Assembly (NCBI GenBank): GCA_021741145.1
Contig: JAIOYK010000001.1
Coordinates: 145,707 to 209,706, forward strand
Reading direction: 5' to 3'
DNA length: 64,000 nucleotides
Source of the DNA: Rhodospirillum sp.
Lineage (GTDB): Bacteria; Pseudomonadota; Alphaproteobacteria; Rhodospirillales; Rhodospirillaceae
The notes below the pieces were generated by a model. That model saw nothing but the letters and a program-made list of their open reading frames with translations, searched no databases and was not told the DNA's origin. The translations under genes were made by a program, and so were the position numbers. Numbering within the stretch: the stretch's first letter is position 1; each line of letters opens with the position of its first letter. Of the stretch, positions 27,112 through 36,482 are shown piece by piece.

Positions 27112-27867
27112 ATGCCCCTCGTCCTTCCCGCCCCCCTGCGCGACCTCGCCCGGACCCTGTTGGACATGGCCCTGCCGCCCCGCTGTCTGGGCTGCGGGGA
27201 TCTGGTGTCCGACCCGGGCGCCCTCTGCCCCACCTGTTTCTCCGGCGTCACCCAATTGACCCGCCCCCATTGCGAGCAATGCGGTCTGCCTTTCCCTGTC
27301 GGCGGCCTGACGGAGTCCGGTGCCCGCTGCGCCGATTGCCTGGCCGATCCCCCGGCCTTTTCCCGGGCGCGGGCGGTCTGGGTCTATGACGCGGGGTCCA
27401 CGCCGCTGATCCTGCGATTCAAGCATGCCGACCGGACCGACGCGGCTCCGGCCTTCGCCCGCTGGATGCGCCGGGCCGGGGCGGACCTGCTGGCCGATGG
27501 TCCGGTCCTGGTACCCGTACCCCTGCACCCCCGCCGCCTGTGGAGCCGCCGCTACAATCAGGCCGCCCTGCTCTCCCGCGCCATCGCCCAAACGGAGGGA
27601 TTGACCCACCACCCCCTGGCCCTGGTCCGCTCCCGGGCCACGGCCAGCCAGGGCCACAAGGGCCGGACGGGGCGCTGGAGCAACGTGCGAGGCGCCTTCA
27701 CCATGGCCAAGCCCGAGCAGGTGGCGGGCAAACCGGTCCTTCTGGTGGACGACGTCATGACCACCGGCGCGACCCTGAACGAATGCGCCAAGGTCCTGCT
27801 GCGGGCTGGCGCGCTCCGGGTCGACGTCCTGGTGCTCGCCCGGGTGCCCCTGGAGACGGGGCATTAG
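27112..27867 (+). CDS. comF: ComF family phosphoribosyltransferase-like protein
   Basis: A 251-residue ComF-type protein. The N-terminal zinc-ribbon cysteines are visible (CLGCGDLV, CPTCF, CEQCGLPF, CADC), and the PRPP-binding loop is VLLVDDVMTTGATL near residue 205. ComF is involved in DNA uptake in competent bacteria, but it is widespread in non-competent ones, where its role is unclear. It heads a plus-strand group with the glutaredoxin, amidase and DUF1178 genes. Confidence 0.93.
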   Translation: MPLVLPAPLRDLARTLLDMALPPRCLGCGDLVSDPGALCPTCFSGVTQLTRPHCEQCGLPFPVGGLTESGARCADCLADPPAFSRARAVWVYDAGSTPLILRFKHADRTDAAPAFARWMRRAGADLLADGPVLVPVPLHPRRLWSRRYNQAALLSRAIAQTEGLTHHPLALVRSRATASQGHKGRTGRWSNVRGAFTMAKPEQVAGKPVLLVDDVMTTGATLNECAKVLLRAGALRVDVLVLARVPLETGH

Positions 27868-27947
27868 TCCCTGACCCTGGCGTCCTGGGAAGGCAAACCG
27901 TATATTGAGCGTGCCCTTCACCGTCCGTTTGTTTGGAGATGCCATTC

Positions 27948-28214
27948 ATGGCCAAGGTCGAAATTTATACCACGCCTATTTGTCCCTACTGCCACCGGGC
28001 CAAGGGTCTGCTGAAATCCAAGGGGCAGGCCTTCACCGAAATCGACGTGATGATGAAACCCAAGCGGCGGCAAGAGATGATGGACCGGGCCGGGGGGAGC
28101 CACACGGTTCCCCAGATTTTCATTGATGGCAAACACCTTGGCGGCTGCGACGCGTTGCACGCCCTCGACGCCAAGGGGGGCCTGGACCCCCTACTGAACG
28201 GAGAACGTACATGA
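27948..28214 (+). CDS. grxC: Glutaredoxin 3
   Basis: Dithiol glutaredoxin of 88 residues with the redox motif CPYC (C12, C15), the glutathione-binding TVPQIF and GGCDAL. GGAG lies 9 nt upstream of the ATG at 27948; an ATG five codons earlier is less well placed. It overlaps the amidase gene by 4 bp (ATGA). Confidence 0.95.
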   Translation: MAKVEIYTTPICPYCHRAKGLLKSKGQAFTEIDVMMKPKRRQEMMDRAGGSHTVPQIFIDGKHLGGCDALHALDAKGGLDPLLNGERT

Positions 28215-29050
28215 CCCAACCTTCCTCCGCCTTCACGGCGGCCTGCATCCAAGTCAACGCCGGTCGGGACGTCTATCCCAACGTTGGAGCGGCCTCCGCG
28301 CTGGTCCGTCAGGCCCGGGAGGAAGGCGCCGACATGGTCTTCATGCCGGAAAACGTGACCATGATGGAATGGGGCCGCAAGAACATTCAGGCCAAGGCCA
28401 TGCCCGAGGAAGACCACGTCGCCCTGGCGGCCTTCCGCGATCTGGCCCGGGATTTGAAGATCTGGCTCCATTGCGGCACCCTGGCGGTCAGCGTCGGTGA
28501 CGGCATGGTCGCCAACCGCACCTATGTGGTGGATGGAGACGGCGCCATCCGCGCCCGCTACGACAAGATCCACATGTTCGACGTGGATCTCGCCAATGGG
28601 GAAAGCTACAAGGAAAGCAGCACCTTCCGCCCCGGAGGCGAAGCGGTGGTGGTCGACATGCCCTTCGGTCGCCTGGGTCTGGCCATCTGCTACGACCTGC
28701 GCTTCCCCCACCTGTTCCGAACCCTGGCCAAGGCCGGAGCGGACTATCTGACCATTCCGGCGGCCTTCACCCGCACCACCGGTCAAGCCCATTGGCATGT
28801 GCTGCAGCGGGCCCGAGCCATCGAAACGGGTTGCTATGTCATCTCACCGGCCCAGACCGGCACCCATGCGGAGGGCCGCCAGACCTACGGCCATGCCCTG
28901 ATCGTCGACCCCTGGGGCACGGTTTTGGCCGATGCCGGAGAAGAACCAGGCATCATTCTCGCCCGTATTGACCCCGAGAAGACCGCCGAGGCCCGGGGCA
29001 TGGTGCCCGCCCTGACCCACGACCGAGCCTTCGCCCTGGACATCGAATAG
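28211..29050 (+). CDS. Carbon-nitrogen hydrolase, nitrilase superfamily (Nit-like amidase)
   Basis: A 279-residue amidase with the catalytic Glu-Lys-Cys triad: E in FMPENVTMM, K in RYDKIHMFDVD and C in LAICYDLRFPHL. It is closest to the Nit1/Nit2 group, which hydrolyses deaminated glutathione or omega-amides, so a metabolite-repair role is likely. It is translationally coupled to the glutaredoxin gene. A strong terminator follows. Confidence 0.92.
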   Translation: MTQPSSAFTAACIQVNAGRDVYPNVGAASALVRQAREEGADMVFMPENVTMMEWGRKNIQAKAMPEEDHVALAAFRDLARDLKIWLHCGTLAVSVGDGMVANRTYVVDGDGAIRARYDKIHMFDVDLANGESYKESSTFRPGGEAVVVDMPFGRLGLAICYDLRFPHLFRTLAKAGADYLTIPAAFTRTTGQAHWHVLQRARAIETGCYVISPAQTGTHAEGRQTYGHALIVDPWGTVLADAGEEPGIILARIDPEKTAEARGMVPALTHDRAFALDIE

Positions 29051-29081
29051 GGCCGGATCTACGCCTCTCGGCGTTTCGCAC

Positions 29082-29123
29082 AGTGGCAAGGGACCCGCCG
29101 TCCCTTGCCACTCGGGCGTTTTT
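29082..29123 (+). terminator. Intrinsic terminator after the amidase gene
   Basis: A perfect 13-bp stem (AGTGGCAAGGGAC with GTCCCTTGCCACT) around a 5-nt loop is followed by CGGGCGTTTTT. It separates comF-grxC-amidase from the DUF1178 gene. Confidence 0.85.
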
Positions 29124-29160
29124 GGGTATAGATCCCAACTCCGTTTCGGAGAGGAACAGA

Positions 29161-29736
29161 ATGATTCGCTACGCGCTTGTTTGCGAACATGACCATGATT
29201 TCGAAGGCTGGTTCCGCGACAGCGCCACCTGTGACGACCAGTTATCGGGGGGCGCGGTGGACTGCCCCTATTGCGGCAGTCATACCGTCACCAAGGCCCT
29301 GATGGCGCCCAATGTGGTATCCAGCCGGTCCAAGGAAGGCCGCGTTCCGTCAACGGAGATCGAGCCCCAAACGGCGCCTTCCCCGGCACCGGAACCGGCA
29401 TCGGCACCGCCCGCCAACGCCGCGGGTCGGACCGGCACCGTGCTCCCGACCTTGCCCCTTGGCCAAAACACCCGGCCCATATCCGTGGCCAGCGGACCGG
29501 AAGGCAAGGAAGCGCTGACCAAGCTGGCCCAGGCCATGGCCAAGCTGCGCGCCCATGTGGAGGCCACCTGCGAGGACGTCGGTGGCGACTTCGCCGAGGA
29601 AGCTCGCAAAATTCACCATGGCGAGACCACCGACCGCCCCATCCACGGCGAGGCAACCCTCGACGAAGCCAAGGCTCTGTCGGAAGAGGGCATCGGCATC
29701 TCCCTGCTCCCCTGGAGTCGACGGCCGCGGAATTAA
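29161..29736 (+). CDS. DUF1178 family protein
   Basis: A 191-residue protein typical of alphaproteobacteria. The N-terminus carries a zinc-ribbon-like part (MIRYALVCEHDHDFEGWFRD, CPYCGSHTVTKALMAPNV). A proline/alanine-rich linker (~60-110) is followed by the conserved LRAHVEATCEDVGGDFAEEARKIHHGE block and a C-terminus ending LLPWSRRPRN. Function is unknown. GGAGAGGA precedes the ATG. It is followed by the second copy of the 126-bp element. Confidence 0.93.
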   Translation: MIRYALVCEHDHDFEGWFRDSATCDDQLSGGAVDCPYCGSHTVTKALMAPNVVSSRSKEGRVPSTEIEPQTAPSPAPEPASAPPANAAGRTGTVLPTLPLGQNTRPISVASGPEGKEALTKLAQAMAKLRAHVEATCEDVGGDFAEEARKIHHGETTDRPIHGEATLDEAKALSEEGIGISLLPWSRRPRN

Positions 29737-29811
29737 TCCGTGGGGTGTCCGTTCTTTAAGACGCCACCAGAGCCTTCTTCCACCCGGAAGAAATTTCATG
29801 AAATCAGATGT

Positions 29812-29937
29812 CTAGAGTATTCCGAGATCAAGCTGGGCCGCTTCGCGGACCAGCTTGGCCTCGAAGATACTCTAAATTCTATAGAATTAGAGTGAAACGG
29901 GGCCAGCTTGGCCCAAGCTGATCCAGTTTCACTCTAG
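29812..29937. repeat. 126-bp CTAG-bounded double-hairpin element, copy 2
   Basis: Same length, terminal repeats (CTAGAGT...ACTCTAG) and two-hairpin layout as 811-936, with about 20 differences in 126. At least one difference is compensatory: a T-A pair of hairpin A in copy 1 (GTTGGG/CCCAAC) is a C-G pair here (GCTGGG/CCAGC). The right end encodes the last two codons and the stop of ureG. It lies between convergent genes. Confidence 0.85.
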
Positions 29938-30564
29938 CGCCGACTTCTCCAACCCGCCCGCGTGTTCGATAAAGGCAACGACACGATCCAGCCCCGCGCC
30001 GGTCTTGAGGTTGGTCATCACATAGGGCCGATCACCGCGCATGCGCTTGGTGTCCGCTTCCATCACATCCAGGTTCGCGCCCACGAATGGCGCCAGATCG
30101 GTCTTGTTGATGATCAGCAGGTCCGAGCGGGTGATCCCCGGCCCGCCCTTGCGCGGGATTTTTTCCCCCGCCGCCACGTCGATCACATAAAGGGTGATAT
30201 CGGCCAGCTCCGGGCTGAAGGTGGCGGCCAGATTGTCCCCGCCACTTTCGACGAAGATCAGATCCAGGGTCGGGAATTTTTCCCGCATGGTGTCGATGGC
30301 CGCGAGGTTCATCGACGCGTCCTCGCGGATGGCCGTATGGGGGCAGCCGCCCGTTTCCACCCCCATGATCCGCTCCGCCGGGAGCGCGCCGGTCTCGGTG
30401 AGGATGCGTTGGTCTTCCTTGGTGTAAATATCGTTGGTGATGGCCGCCAGATCATGGACCGGCGCCATCACCCGGCAGAGATTTTCCAACAGGGCCGTCT
30501 TGCCCGAGCCCACGGGGCCTCCGACACCGACGCGCAGGGGATTGCTGGGGGAGACGTCACTCAT
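29929..30564 (-). CDS. ureG: Urease accessory GTPase UreG
   Basis: SIMIBI-class GTPase of 211 residues that, with UreD/UreF and UreE, delivers nickel to the urease active site. The P-loop is [15 protein letters not shown] (residues ~13-27), the nickel-binding CPH motif is in [15 protein letters not shown], and [17 protein letters not shown] and IINKTDLAP are typical. Its ATG overlaps the ureF stop (ATGA). The two C-terminal codons and stop are contributed by the repeat element. Confidence 0.97.
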   Translation of the reverse strand: MSDVSPSNPLRVGVGGPVGSGKTALLENLCRVMAPVHDLAAITNDIYTKEDQRILTETGALPAERIMGVETGGCPHTAIREDASMNLAAIDTMREKFPTLDLIFVESGGDNLAATFSPELADITLYVIDVAAGEKIPRKGGPGITRSDLLIINKTDLAPFVGANLDVMEADTKRMRGDRPYVMTNLKTGAGLDRVVAFIEHAGGLEKSALE

Positions 30565-31274
30565 GATCGGAACAACCTTGTGTATTGGGTTTCATGGCGG
30601 ATACTGGTCCAGTCGACCATGGGCGCCGCCGCGCCCAGGTCCTCCCAGGGGCGCTCCAACGAGGCCCGCGCCGCCCGAGCCACCACCGCCCCCAGGGCGG
30701 CCAAGGCCTTTTGCCCGTCCGTCTGACCCAGGGGCACCAGCCGCACGCCCGCGGAAATCAGGTTCGCCCCCAGGGCATGGAGGAAGGCCGACAGGACCGG
30801 CCCCGCCGGGATCCCATGGAGGGCGGAGGCAAGGCCCACCGCCACCGGATAGGGGCAGGGCCGCCCCAAGCCCTTGAGCGCGGCGCGCCAGCGCTCGAGT
30901 CCCGGCACCGGCCAACAGTCGCCGATGGCGCGCAGGAAGGCCTCCCCCTGGGTCGTGGACTCCTGGACCATCTCGTGGGTACCCCGCAAGGCGTCCCCCT
31001 CCTCGGTCACCCGCAGGAGGCGGTCCAGGTCATCGGCGGCGACGGCGATCATGGCCTCCCGCAGCAAGTCCGCGTCCACACGCCCCGCACCCGCTTCCAG
31101 GATCCAGGAGACCCAGGCGGTCAGGCTCGCCCGATTGGTGACCCGGCCGACCTCCACGGCATACTCCACGCCATGGCTCCAGGTGAAGGCCCCCACCGGG
31201 AAACTGGGGGAAAGCCAGGCCATCAGGCGGAACAGGCCATCCTCCGGGCAGGAAAAGGCGTCAGTGGGGGGCAT
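30561..31274 (-). CDS. ureF: Urease accessory protein UreF
   Basis: All-helical maturation factor of 237 residues acting with UreD and UreG on apo-urease. [20 protein letters not shown] near residue 20, [12 protein letters not shown] [12 protein letters not shown] and [12 protein letters not shown] [25 protein letters not shown] are family features. The ATG at 31272-31274 is preferred; an ATG four codons upstream is possible. It overlaps the histidine-rich end of ureE by 14 bp and ureG by 4 bp. Confidence 0.95.
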   Translation of the reverse strand: MPPTDAFSCPEDGLFRLMAWLSPSFPVGAFTWSHGVEYAVEVGRVTNRASLTAWVSWILEAGAGRVDADLLREAMIAVAADDLDRLLRVTEEGDALRGTHEMVQESTTQGEAFLRAIGDCWPVPGLERWRAALKGLGRPCPYPVAVGLASALHGIPAGPVLSAFLHALGANLISAGVRLVPLGQTDGQKALAALGAVVARAARASLERPWEDLGAAAPMVDWTSIRHETQYTRLFRS

Positions 31275-31776
31275 GGGACCGCCCATGGTCGTGCCCGTGA
31301 TCCTGCCCCTCATCCTGCCCATGGCCGTGGTGCCCACCGCCTTCGTAGGCGCCGCCCTCGGGTTCGAAGGGAGCGGTCATGCGCCGGGTGATCCCGCCCA
31401 GGCCCTTGACCATGGCTTCGATCACATGGTCCTCGGCGATGCGCAGCGTCCCCCCGTCCCGCACCTGAACGGCGAGGTGGCGGTTGCCCAGGTGCCAAGC
31501 CATGCGGGCGAGATGGCCCGGGTCGAGACAATGGATGTCGATCACCGACTCCCGGGCGGCGATGACACGAATAATCCCCGCCGCATCCCCGAGCTCCAGC
31601 CCATCCCCATCGCGCAACAGCACGGCGTTGGGCAGGTCGAGGAGGAAGTCCTCCCCGCCGTCGTCGGTCATGCGCACCCGGCGCCGATGCCGGTCGGAAA
31701 AGGCGAGTGTTACGCTGCCCACCTCCGTTCCCTCGGACCAGGATCCGGCGGCATGGTGGATGGTGGTCTTGCGCAT
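31261..31776 (-). CDS. ureE: Urease accessory nickel chaperone UreE
   Basis: Nickel metallochaperone of 171 residues. The N-terminal peptide-binding domain (SVTLAFSDRHRRRVRMTDDGGEDFLLDLPNA) and metal-binding domain (WHLGNRHLAVQV, EDHVIEAMVKGLG) are present. The C-terminus is histidine-rich ([20 protein letters not shown]), which is common in UreE and stores Ni. GGGAGAG precedes the ATG. The histidine-coding tail overlaps the start of ureF. Confidence 0.96.
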   Translation of the reverse strand: MRKTTIHHAAGSWSEGTEVGSVTLAFSDRHRRRVRMTDDGGEDFLLDLPNAVLLRDGDGLELGDAAGIIRVIAARESVIDIHCLDPGHLARMAWHLGNRHLAVQVRDGGTLRIAEDHVIEAMVKGLGGITRRMTAPFEPEGGAYEGGGHHGHGQDEGQDHGHDHGRSHAPH

Positions 31777-31789
31777 CACCGTCTCTCCC

Positions 31790-33499
31790 CTAAAACAGGT
31801 GGTAGCGCTGGGCCATGGGCAGAACCTCGGCGGGTTCGCAGGTGAGGAGTTCCCCATCGGCGCGCACCTCGTAGGTCTCTGGGTCCACCTCGATTTTCGG
31901 CGTGGCGCTGTTCAGCACCATATCGGCCTTGCCCACGGTCCGGCAGCCCGTCACGGCCAACAGCGTCCGGGCCAAGCCGAGCGTATGGCCGACGTCCGCG
32001 TCCAGGGCGGCCTGGGACACGAAGGTCACCGAACTGGCGGTGAGTGACTTACCGAAGGCACCGAACATGGGCCGGTAGTGGACCGGCTGGGGCGTGGGGA
32101 TGGAGGCGTTCGGGTCGCCCATGGCCGCCGCGGCGATGGTCCCGCATTTCAGCACGATGTCCGGCTTGACCCCGAAGAAGGCGGGCTTCCACAGGACCAA
32201 ATCGGCCAGCTTGCCCGGCTCGACGGAGCCCACATGGGCGGAGATGCCGTGGGTGATGGCCGGATTGATGGTGTATTTGGCGATATAGCGCCGGACCCGC
32301 AGGTTGTCGTTGTCCCCTGTTTCTCCAGGCAGGCGGCCGCGCTGGACCTTCATCTTATGGGCGGTCTGCCAGGTGCGGATGACCACCTCGCCCACCCGAC
32401 CCATGGCCTGGCTGTCCGAGGAGATCATGGAGAAGGCGCCGATATCATGGAGGATATCCTCCGCCGCGATGGTCTCCCGGCGGATGCGGCTTTCGGCGAA
32501 GGCCACGTCTTCCGGAATGCGCGGGTCCAGGTGGTGGCAGACCATGAGCATGTCCAGGTGCTCATCAAGGGTGTTCACCGTGAAGGGGCGCGTGGGGTTG
32601 GTGGAACTGGGCAGGACATTGGCGACACCGGCCAGTTTGATGATATCCGGCGCATGGCCGCCGCCCGCGCCCTCGGTATGGAAGGCGTGGATGGTCCGCC
32701 CCTTGAAGGCGGCGACGGTGTTCTCGACGAAACCGCTTTCGTTGAGCGTGTCGGTGTGGATGGCGACCTGCACATCCCATTTGTCCGCCACGGTCAGGCA
32801 GGTGTCGATGGCGCTGGGCGTCGTGCCCCAATCCTCGTGCAGTTTCAGGCCAATGGCACCCGCGCGCACCTGTTCCTCCAGGGCCTGGGGCAGGCTGGCG
32901 TTGCCCTTGCCGAAGAAGCCCAGGTTCATGGGCAGCCCCTCCGCCGCCTGAAGCATGCGCGCCATATGCCAGGGACCGGGGGTGCAGGTGGTGGCGTTGG
33001 TGCCCTCCGCCGGACCCGTGCCACCACCCAGCATGGTGGTGATGCCGGACGTGAGGGCGTCATCCACCTGCTGGGGGCAAATCCAATGGATATGGGCGTC
33101 GATGCCGCCCGCGGTGAGGATCCGGCCCTCGCCCGCGATGACCTCGGTCCCGGGGCCGATGATGATGTCCACATTGGGCTGAACGTCGGGGTTCCCGGCC
33201 TTGCCGATGGCGGCGATCCGGCCCTCCTTCAGCCCCACGTCGGCCTTCACGACGCCCCAGTGGTCGACGATCAGGGCGTTGGTGATGACCGTGTCCACGG
33301 CCCCTTGGGCGCGGGAGTATTGGGACTGGCCCATGCCGTCCCGGATAACCTTGCCACCGCCGAACTTCACTTCCTCGCCATAGGTGGTGAAGTCCTTTTC
33401 CACTTCGATGATCAGGTCCGTGTCGGCCAGACGCAGGCGGTCGCCGGTGGTCGGGCCGAACATGGCGGCATAGGCGTCGCGCTCGATTTCGAATGCCAT
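31790..33499 (-). CDS. ureC: Urease alpha subunit
   Basis: Catalytic subunit of urease, 569 residues, splitting urea to ammonia and carbamate in the cytoplasm. Active-site elements are intact: [12 protein letters not shown] (HxH), GLKLHEDWG (the carbamylated lysine), [24 protein letters not shown] and the mobile flap [17 protein letters not shown] supplies the aspartate. Gene order ureDABCEFG on the minus strand is standard. Confidence 0.98.
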   Translation of the reverse strand: MAFEIERDAYAAMFGPTTGDRLRLADTDLIIEVEKDFTTYGEEVKFGGGKVIRDGMGQSQYSRAQGAVDTVITNALIVDHWGVVKADVGLKEGRIAAIGKAGNPDVQPNVDIIIGPGTEVIAGEGRILTAGGIDAHIHWICPQQVDDALTSGITTMLGGGTGPAEGTNATTCTPGPWHMARMLQAAEGLPMNLGFFGKGNASLPQALEEQVRAGAIGLKLHEDWGTTPSAIDTCLTVADKWDVQVAIHTDTLNESGFVENTVAAFKGRTIHAFHTEGAGGGHAPDIIKLAGVANVLPSSTNPTRPFTVNTLDEHLDMLMVCHHLDPRIPEDVAFAESRIRRETIAAEDILHDIGAFSMISSDSQAMGRVGEVVIRTWQTAHKMKVQRGRLPGETGDNDNLRVRRYIAKYTINPAITHGISAHVGSVEPGKLADLVLWKPAFFGVKPDIVLKCGTIAAAAMGDPNASIPTPQPVHYRPMFGAFGKSLTASSVTFVSQAALDADVGHTLGLARTLLAVTGCRTVGKADMVLNSATPKIEVDPETYEVRADGELLTCEPAEVLPMAQRYHLF

Positions 33500-33504
33500 A
33501 TCCC

Positions 33505-33816
33505 TTAGACCTCCAACTGACCGGCGATCTTGCCGTTGAACCCGTGCACCACCCGGGCGCCCGCATAGGCCACCAGGGTGACCTCCCGGGTTTGGCCCGG
33601 CTCGAAGCGCACCGCCGTGCCCGCGGGAATGTCCAGGCGGTAGCCCCGGGAGGCCTCGCGGTCGAAGGACAGGGCCGGATTGGTCTCGGCGAAATGGTAG
33701 TGGCTGCCCACCTGGACCGGGCGGTCGCCCGTATTGGCCACGGACAGGGTGATGAAGTCGCGCCCCTCGTTCAGGACCAAGGTGCCTTCGGCGGGAAAAA
33801 TCTCTCCGGGAATCAT
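33505..33816 (-). CDS. ureB: Urease beta subunit
   Basis: Structural urease subunit of 103 residues ([51 protein letters not shown]). Full length and separate from UreA, as in most proteobacteria. It ends 5 bp before ureC. Confidence 0.97.
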   Translation of the reverse strand: MIPGEIFPAEGTLVLNEGRDFITLSVANTGDRPVQVGSHYHFAETNPALSFDREASRGYRLDIPAGTAVRFEPGQTREVTLVAYAGARVVHGFNGKIAGQLEV

Positions 33817-33829
33817 CGCCTCTTCTCCC

Positions 33830-34132
33830 CTAGCGAATGGGCTGATGGACGGTCACCAACTTGGTGCCGTCCGGGAATGTAGCTTCCACCTGGATCTCGT
33901 GGATCATCTCGGCGATGCCGTCCATGACCTGATCGCGGGCAATGACCTCCGCTCCGGCCTTCATGAGCTCGGAGACGGAGCGCCCGTCGCGGGCCCCTTC
34001 CACGACGAAATCGCTGATCAGGGCGATGGCCTCGGGGTGGTTGAGCTTCACGCCCCGCTCCAACCGTCGGCGCGCCACCATGGCGGCCATGGCCACCAGC
34101 AGCTTGTCCTTCTCCCGCGGCGTCAAATTCAT
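33830..34132 (-). CDS. ureA: Urease gamma subunit
   Basis: Small structural subunit of 100 residues, beginning [20 protein letters not shown] and containing [22 protein letters not shown] and [19 protein letters not shown]. It starts 17 bp after ureD and ends 13 bp before ureB. Confidence 0.97.
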   Translation of the reverse strand: MNLTPREKDKLLVAMAAMVARRRLERGVKLNHPEAIALISDFVVEGARDGRSVSELMKAGAEVIARDQVMDGIAEMIHEIQVEATFPDGTKLVTVHQPIR

Positions 34133-34149
34133 CCGACCCTCTCCTCTGC

Positions 34150-35004
34150 CTAAACATGCCAAGGCCGGGGGAGCACGGGCGCGTACCTCCCCAAGGCCTG
34201 CCGTGAATACCCCCAAATGTCGGCGAAAGCAGCGCGAAGCGCCAGCCCATCCTCCGACAAAAACCGCGTGATCAACAGCCCCCTCACCTCCGTCGCCCCG
34301 GCGCGGACCTTGGGACTGGCTGCCAACCGCTCCCGGATCTCCTCCATCAAGGCCAGCGCGGCACCATCGGGCGCATAGGCCACCAGGGTGGCAAGCGCCA
34401 CCGCGCCATCAAACCCGGCAGGATGGGCAATGGCCTCGGCCAGATCCCCCTCCAGGTGCAGCGCGTCGGCCCAAACGAGCCGCCCCCCGACCCGGACCCG
34501 CCAGGCGTCATGGATCAGTCCTTCGGTCAGACGCTCCCTATGGGCGGCCCGCCCGAGGGCCAGCATCTCCCCAGCCAGGACGGTGGCGCCGGGGTCCACA
34601 TCCAGGCGGGTGACTCGACGCAACCGCGCCCGATTATGCACAATCATCTCCTGGGGGAGCCACTCCAACCAGGACCCCTCCCCCGCAGAAAGGGAGACAT
34701 CCAGCCGCACATCGGGACCCTTGGAGCGATAGAGCTTCTCTGCCGCCTGGGCCATGACCAGAACCCGGGCGCCGGGATCGACGGTCACGGCAATGGACAA
34801 GCAGTCGCCGCCGACCAATCCGCCTGCGGTATTGGTCAGGCAAGCGGTCAGGGGTTCGGCCTTGGACACGGTGGGAAACAAGCAACGCAGCGGCGCGGCC
34901 TGATCCAGCTCGGCCAGACGGGTAACCGGCCCGTCGTTCCCCTGGGCCGCCCGTACCCGCAGGCCAATCCGCCCGTCACGCAAACCGCCCCCAGAGGACG
35001 CCAT
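34150..35004 (-). CDS. ureD: Urease accessory protein UreD
   Basis: Maturation scaffold of 284 residues, binding apo-urease with UreF and UreG. Typical segments: [55 protein letters not shown] and [13 protein letters not shown]. The start at 35002-35004 has GGGAGGGG just upstream. It follows urtE by 22 bp, joining transport and enzyme genes in one transcription unit. Confidence 0.95.
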   Translation of the reverse strand: MASSGGGLRDGRIGLRVRAAQGNDGPVTRLAELDQAAPLRCLFPTVSKAEPLTACLTNTAGGLVGGDCLSIAVTVDPGARVLVMAQAAEKLYRSKGPDVRLDVSLSAGEGSWLEWLPQEMIVHNRARLRRVTRLDVDPGATVLAGEMLALGRAAHRERLTEGLIHDAWRVRVGGRLVWADALHLEGDLAEAIAHPAGFDGAVALATLVAYAPDGAALALMEEIRERLAASPKVRAGATEVRGLLITRFLSEDGLALRAAFADIWGYSRQALGRYAPVLPRPWHV

Positions 35005-35026
35005 TCCCCTCCCAGAAACGCCAGCC

Positions 35027-35722
35027 TTAGACGGTGAGGTGCCGTCGTACATCCGCCTCCTCCATGGTCGCTCCCTCGCCGGAGAGCACCACTTCACCCC
35101 GATCCATGACCACATAATCGTCGGCCAGATCGCGGGCGAACTCGAAATACTGCTCGACCAGCACGATGGCCATGGTTCCCTTATCGCGCAAGTAGGTAAT
35201 CGCCCGACCGATGTCCTTGATGATCGATGGCTGGATGCCCTCGGTCGGTTCGTCAAGCACCAGCAGGCTCGGCCGCATGACCATGGCCCGGCCAATGGCG
35301 AGTTGTTGCTGCTGCCCACCGGAGAGGTCTCCGCCCCGACGATGCATCATGGTCTTGAGCACGGGGAACAGGGCAAAGACCTCCTCGGGCACGATGCGGT
35401 CCTTGCGGGGCAGGGGAGCGTAACCGGTTTCCAGGTTCTCCTTCACGCTCAGCAGCGGAAAAATCTCCCGCCCCTGGGGCACGGTGGCGATGCCCTTGCG
35501 CGCCCGGTCGTGGGGCTTAAGGCGAGAGATATCCTCGCCATTCCACAGGATCTTGCCCTTGCTGATGGGATGTTGGCCGGTGACGGCGCGCAACAGGCTG
35601 GTCTTGCCCACCCCGTTGCGCCCCAGAACACAGGTGACCCGCCCCACTTGGGCGGTGACGGAGACCTCCTTGAGCGCCTTGGCCGCGCCGTAATGCAGGT
35701 CGATGCCTTCCACGGATAGCAT
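35027..35722 (-). CDS. urtE: Urea ABC transporter ATP-binding protein UrtE
   Basis: LivF-like ATPase of 231 residues for the urea importer. Walker A GRNGVGKTSL, signature LSGGQQQQLAIGRAM, Walker B LLVLDEPTEGIQPSII and the switch histidine region are all intact. It is the last of the five urt genes. It overlaps nothing but begins 5 bp after urtD. Confidence 0.96.
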   Translation of the reverse strand: MLSVEGIDLHYGAAKALKEVSVTAQVGRVTCVLGRNGVGKTSLLRAVTGQHPISKGKILWNGEDISRLKPHDRARKGIATVPQGREIFPLLSVKENLETGYAPLPRKDRIVPEEVFALFPVLKTMMHRRGGDLSGGQQQQLAIGRAMVMRPSLLVLDEPTEGIQPSIIKDIGRAITYLRDKGTMAIVLVEQYFEFARDLADDYVVMDRGEVVLSGEGATMEEADVRRHLTV

Positions 35723-35727
35723 GCGCC

Positions 35728-36477
35728 TTATCTCCCCAGGTAGACTTCGATGACGCGTTGATCGGCGCTGACATGGTCCAGTGACCCCTCGGCCAGGACC
35801 GAACCCTCGTGCAGAACCGTGACCTTCACGCCCAGGTCCCGGACGAAGGTCATGTCGTGCTCGACAACAATCACCGAATGCTCGCCGGTGATCTCCTTCA
35901 GCAGCTTGGCCGTTTCCGCGGTCTCGTCGTCCGTCATACCAGCCGCGGGCTCGTCCACCAGAAGGACCTTCGGGTTCTGGGCCAGAAGCATGCCGATTTC
36001 CAGCCATTGCTTTTGGCCATGGGACAGGCCTCCGGCGTCGGTTTGGGCCAGATCCCCCAGGCGGATGATGCCCAGGATTTCGTCGATGCGTTTCCGTCCC
36101 TTGGCCGTCAGCCCGCCGAACAGGGTGCGGAAGACCCCCCGGTCCCCCGCCAGGGCGAGCATCAGGTTGTCGAAGACCGTATGCATCTCGAAGACCGTCG
36201 GCTTCTGGAATTTGCGACCAATGCCCAACTGAGCGATGGCCGCCTCGTCCAGGACCCGCAGGTCCGTTGTGCCGTTGAAATACACCTCGCCGGTATCGCA
36301 GCGGGTCTTGCCAGTGATCACGTCCATCATCGTGGTCTTACCCGCCCCGTTGGGGCCGATGATGGCGCGCATCTCGCCGGGTTTGATCACCAGGGAAAGG
36401 TTGTTGAGCGCCCGGAAGCCATCGAAGGTAACCGATACGCCGGAGACATACAGGATGGAGGTCGCTTTTTCTTCCAT
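35728..36477 (-). CDS. urtD: Urea ABC transporter ATP-binding protein UrtD
   Basis: LivG-like ATPase of 249 residues. Walker A GPNGAGKTTMM, signature LSHGQKQWLEIGMLL (the variant typical of UrtD), Walker B VLLVDEPAAGMTDDE and the H-loop VVEHDMTFV are present. The ATG at 36475-36477 is preferred over a GTG three codons upstream. It starts 5 bp after the urtC stop. Confidence 0.96.
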   Translation of the reverse strand: MEEKATSILYVSGVSVTFDGFRALNNLSLVIKPGEMRAIIGPNGAGKTTMMDVITGKTRCDTGEVYFNGTTDLRVLDEAAIAQLGIGRKFQKPTVFEMHTVFDNLMLALAGDRGVFRTLFGGLTAKGRKRIDEILGIIRLGDLAQTDAGGLSHGQKQWLEIGMLLAQNPKVLLVDEPAAGMTDDETAETAKLLKEITGEHSVIVVEHDMTFVRDLGVKVTVLHEGSVLAEGSLDHVSADQRVIEVYLGR

Positions 36478-36482
36478 GGTCC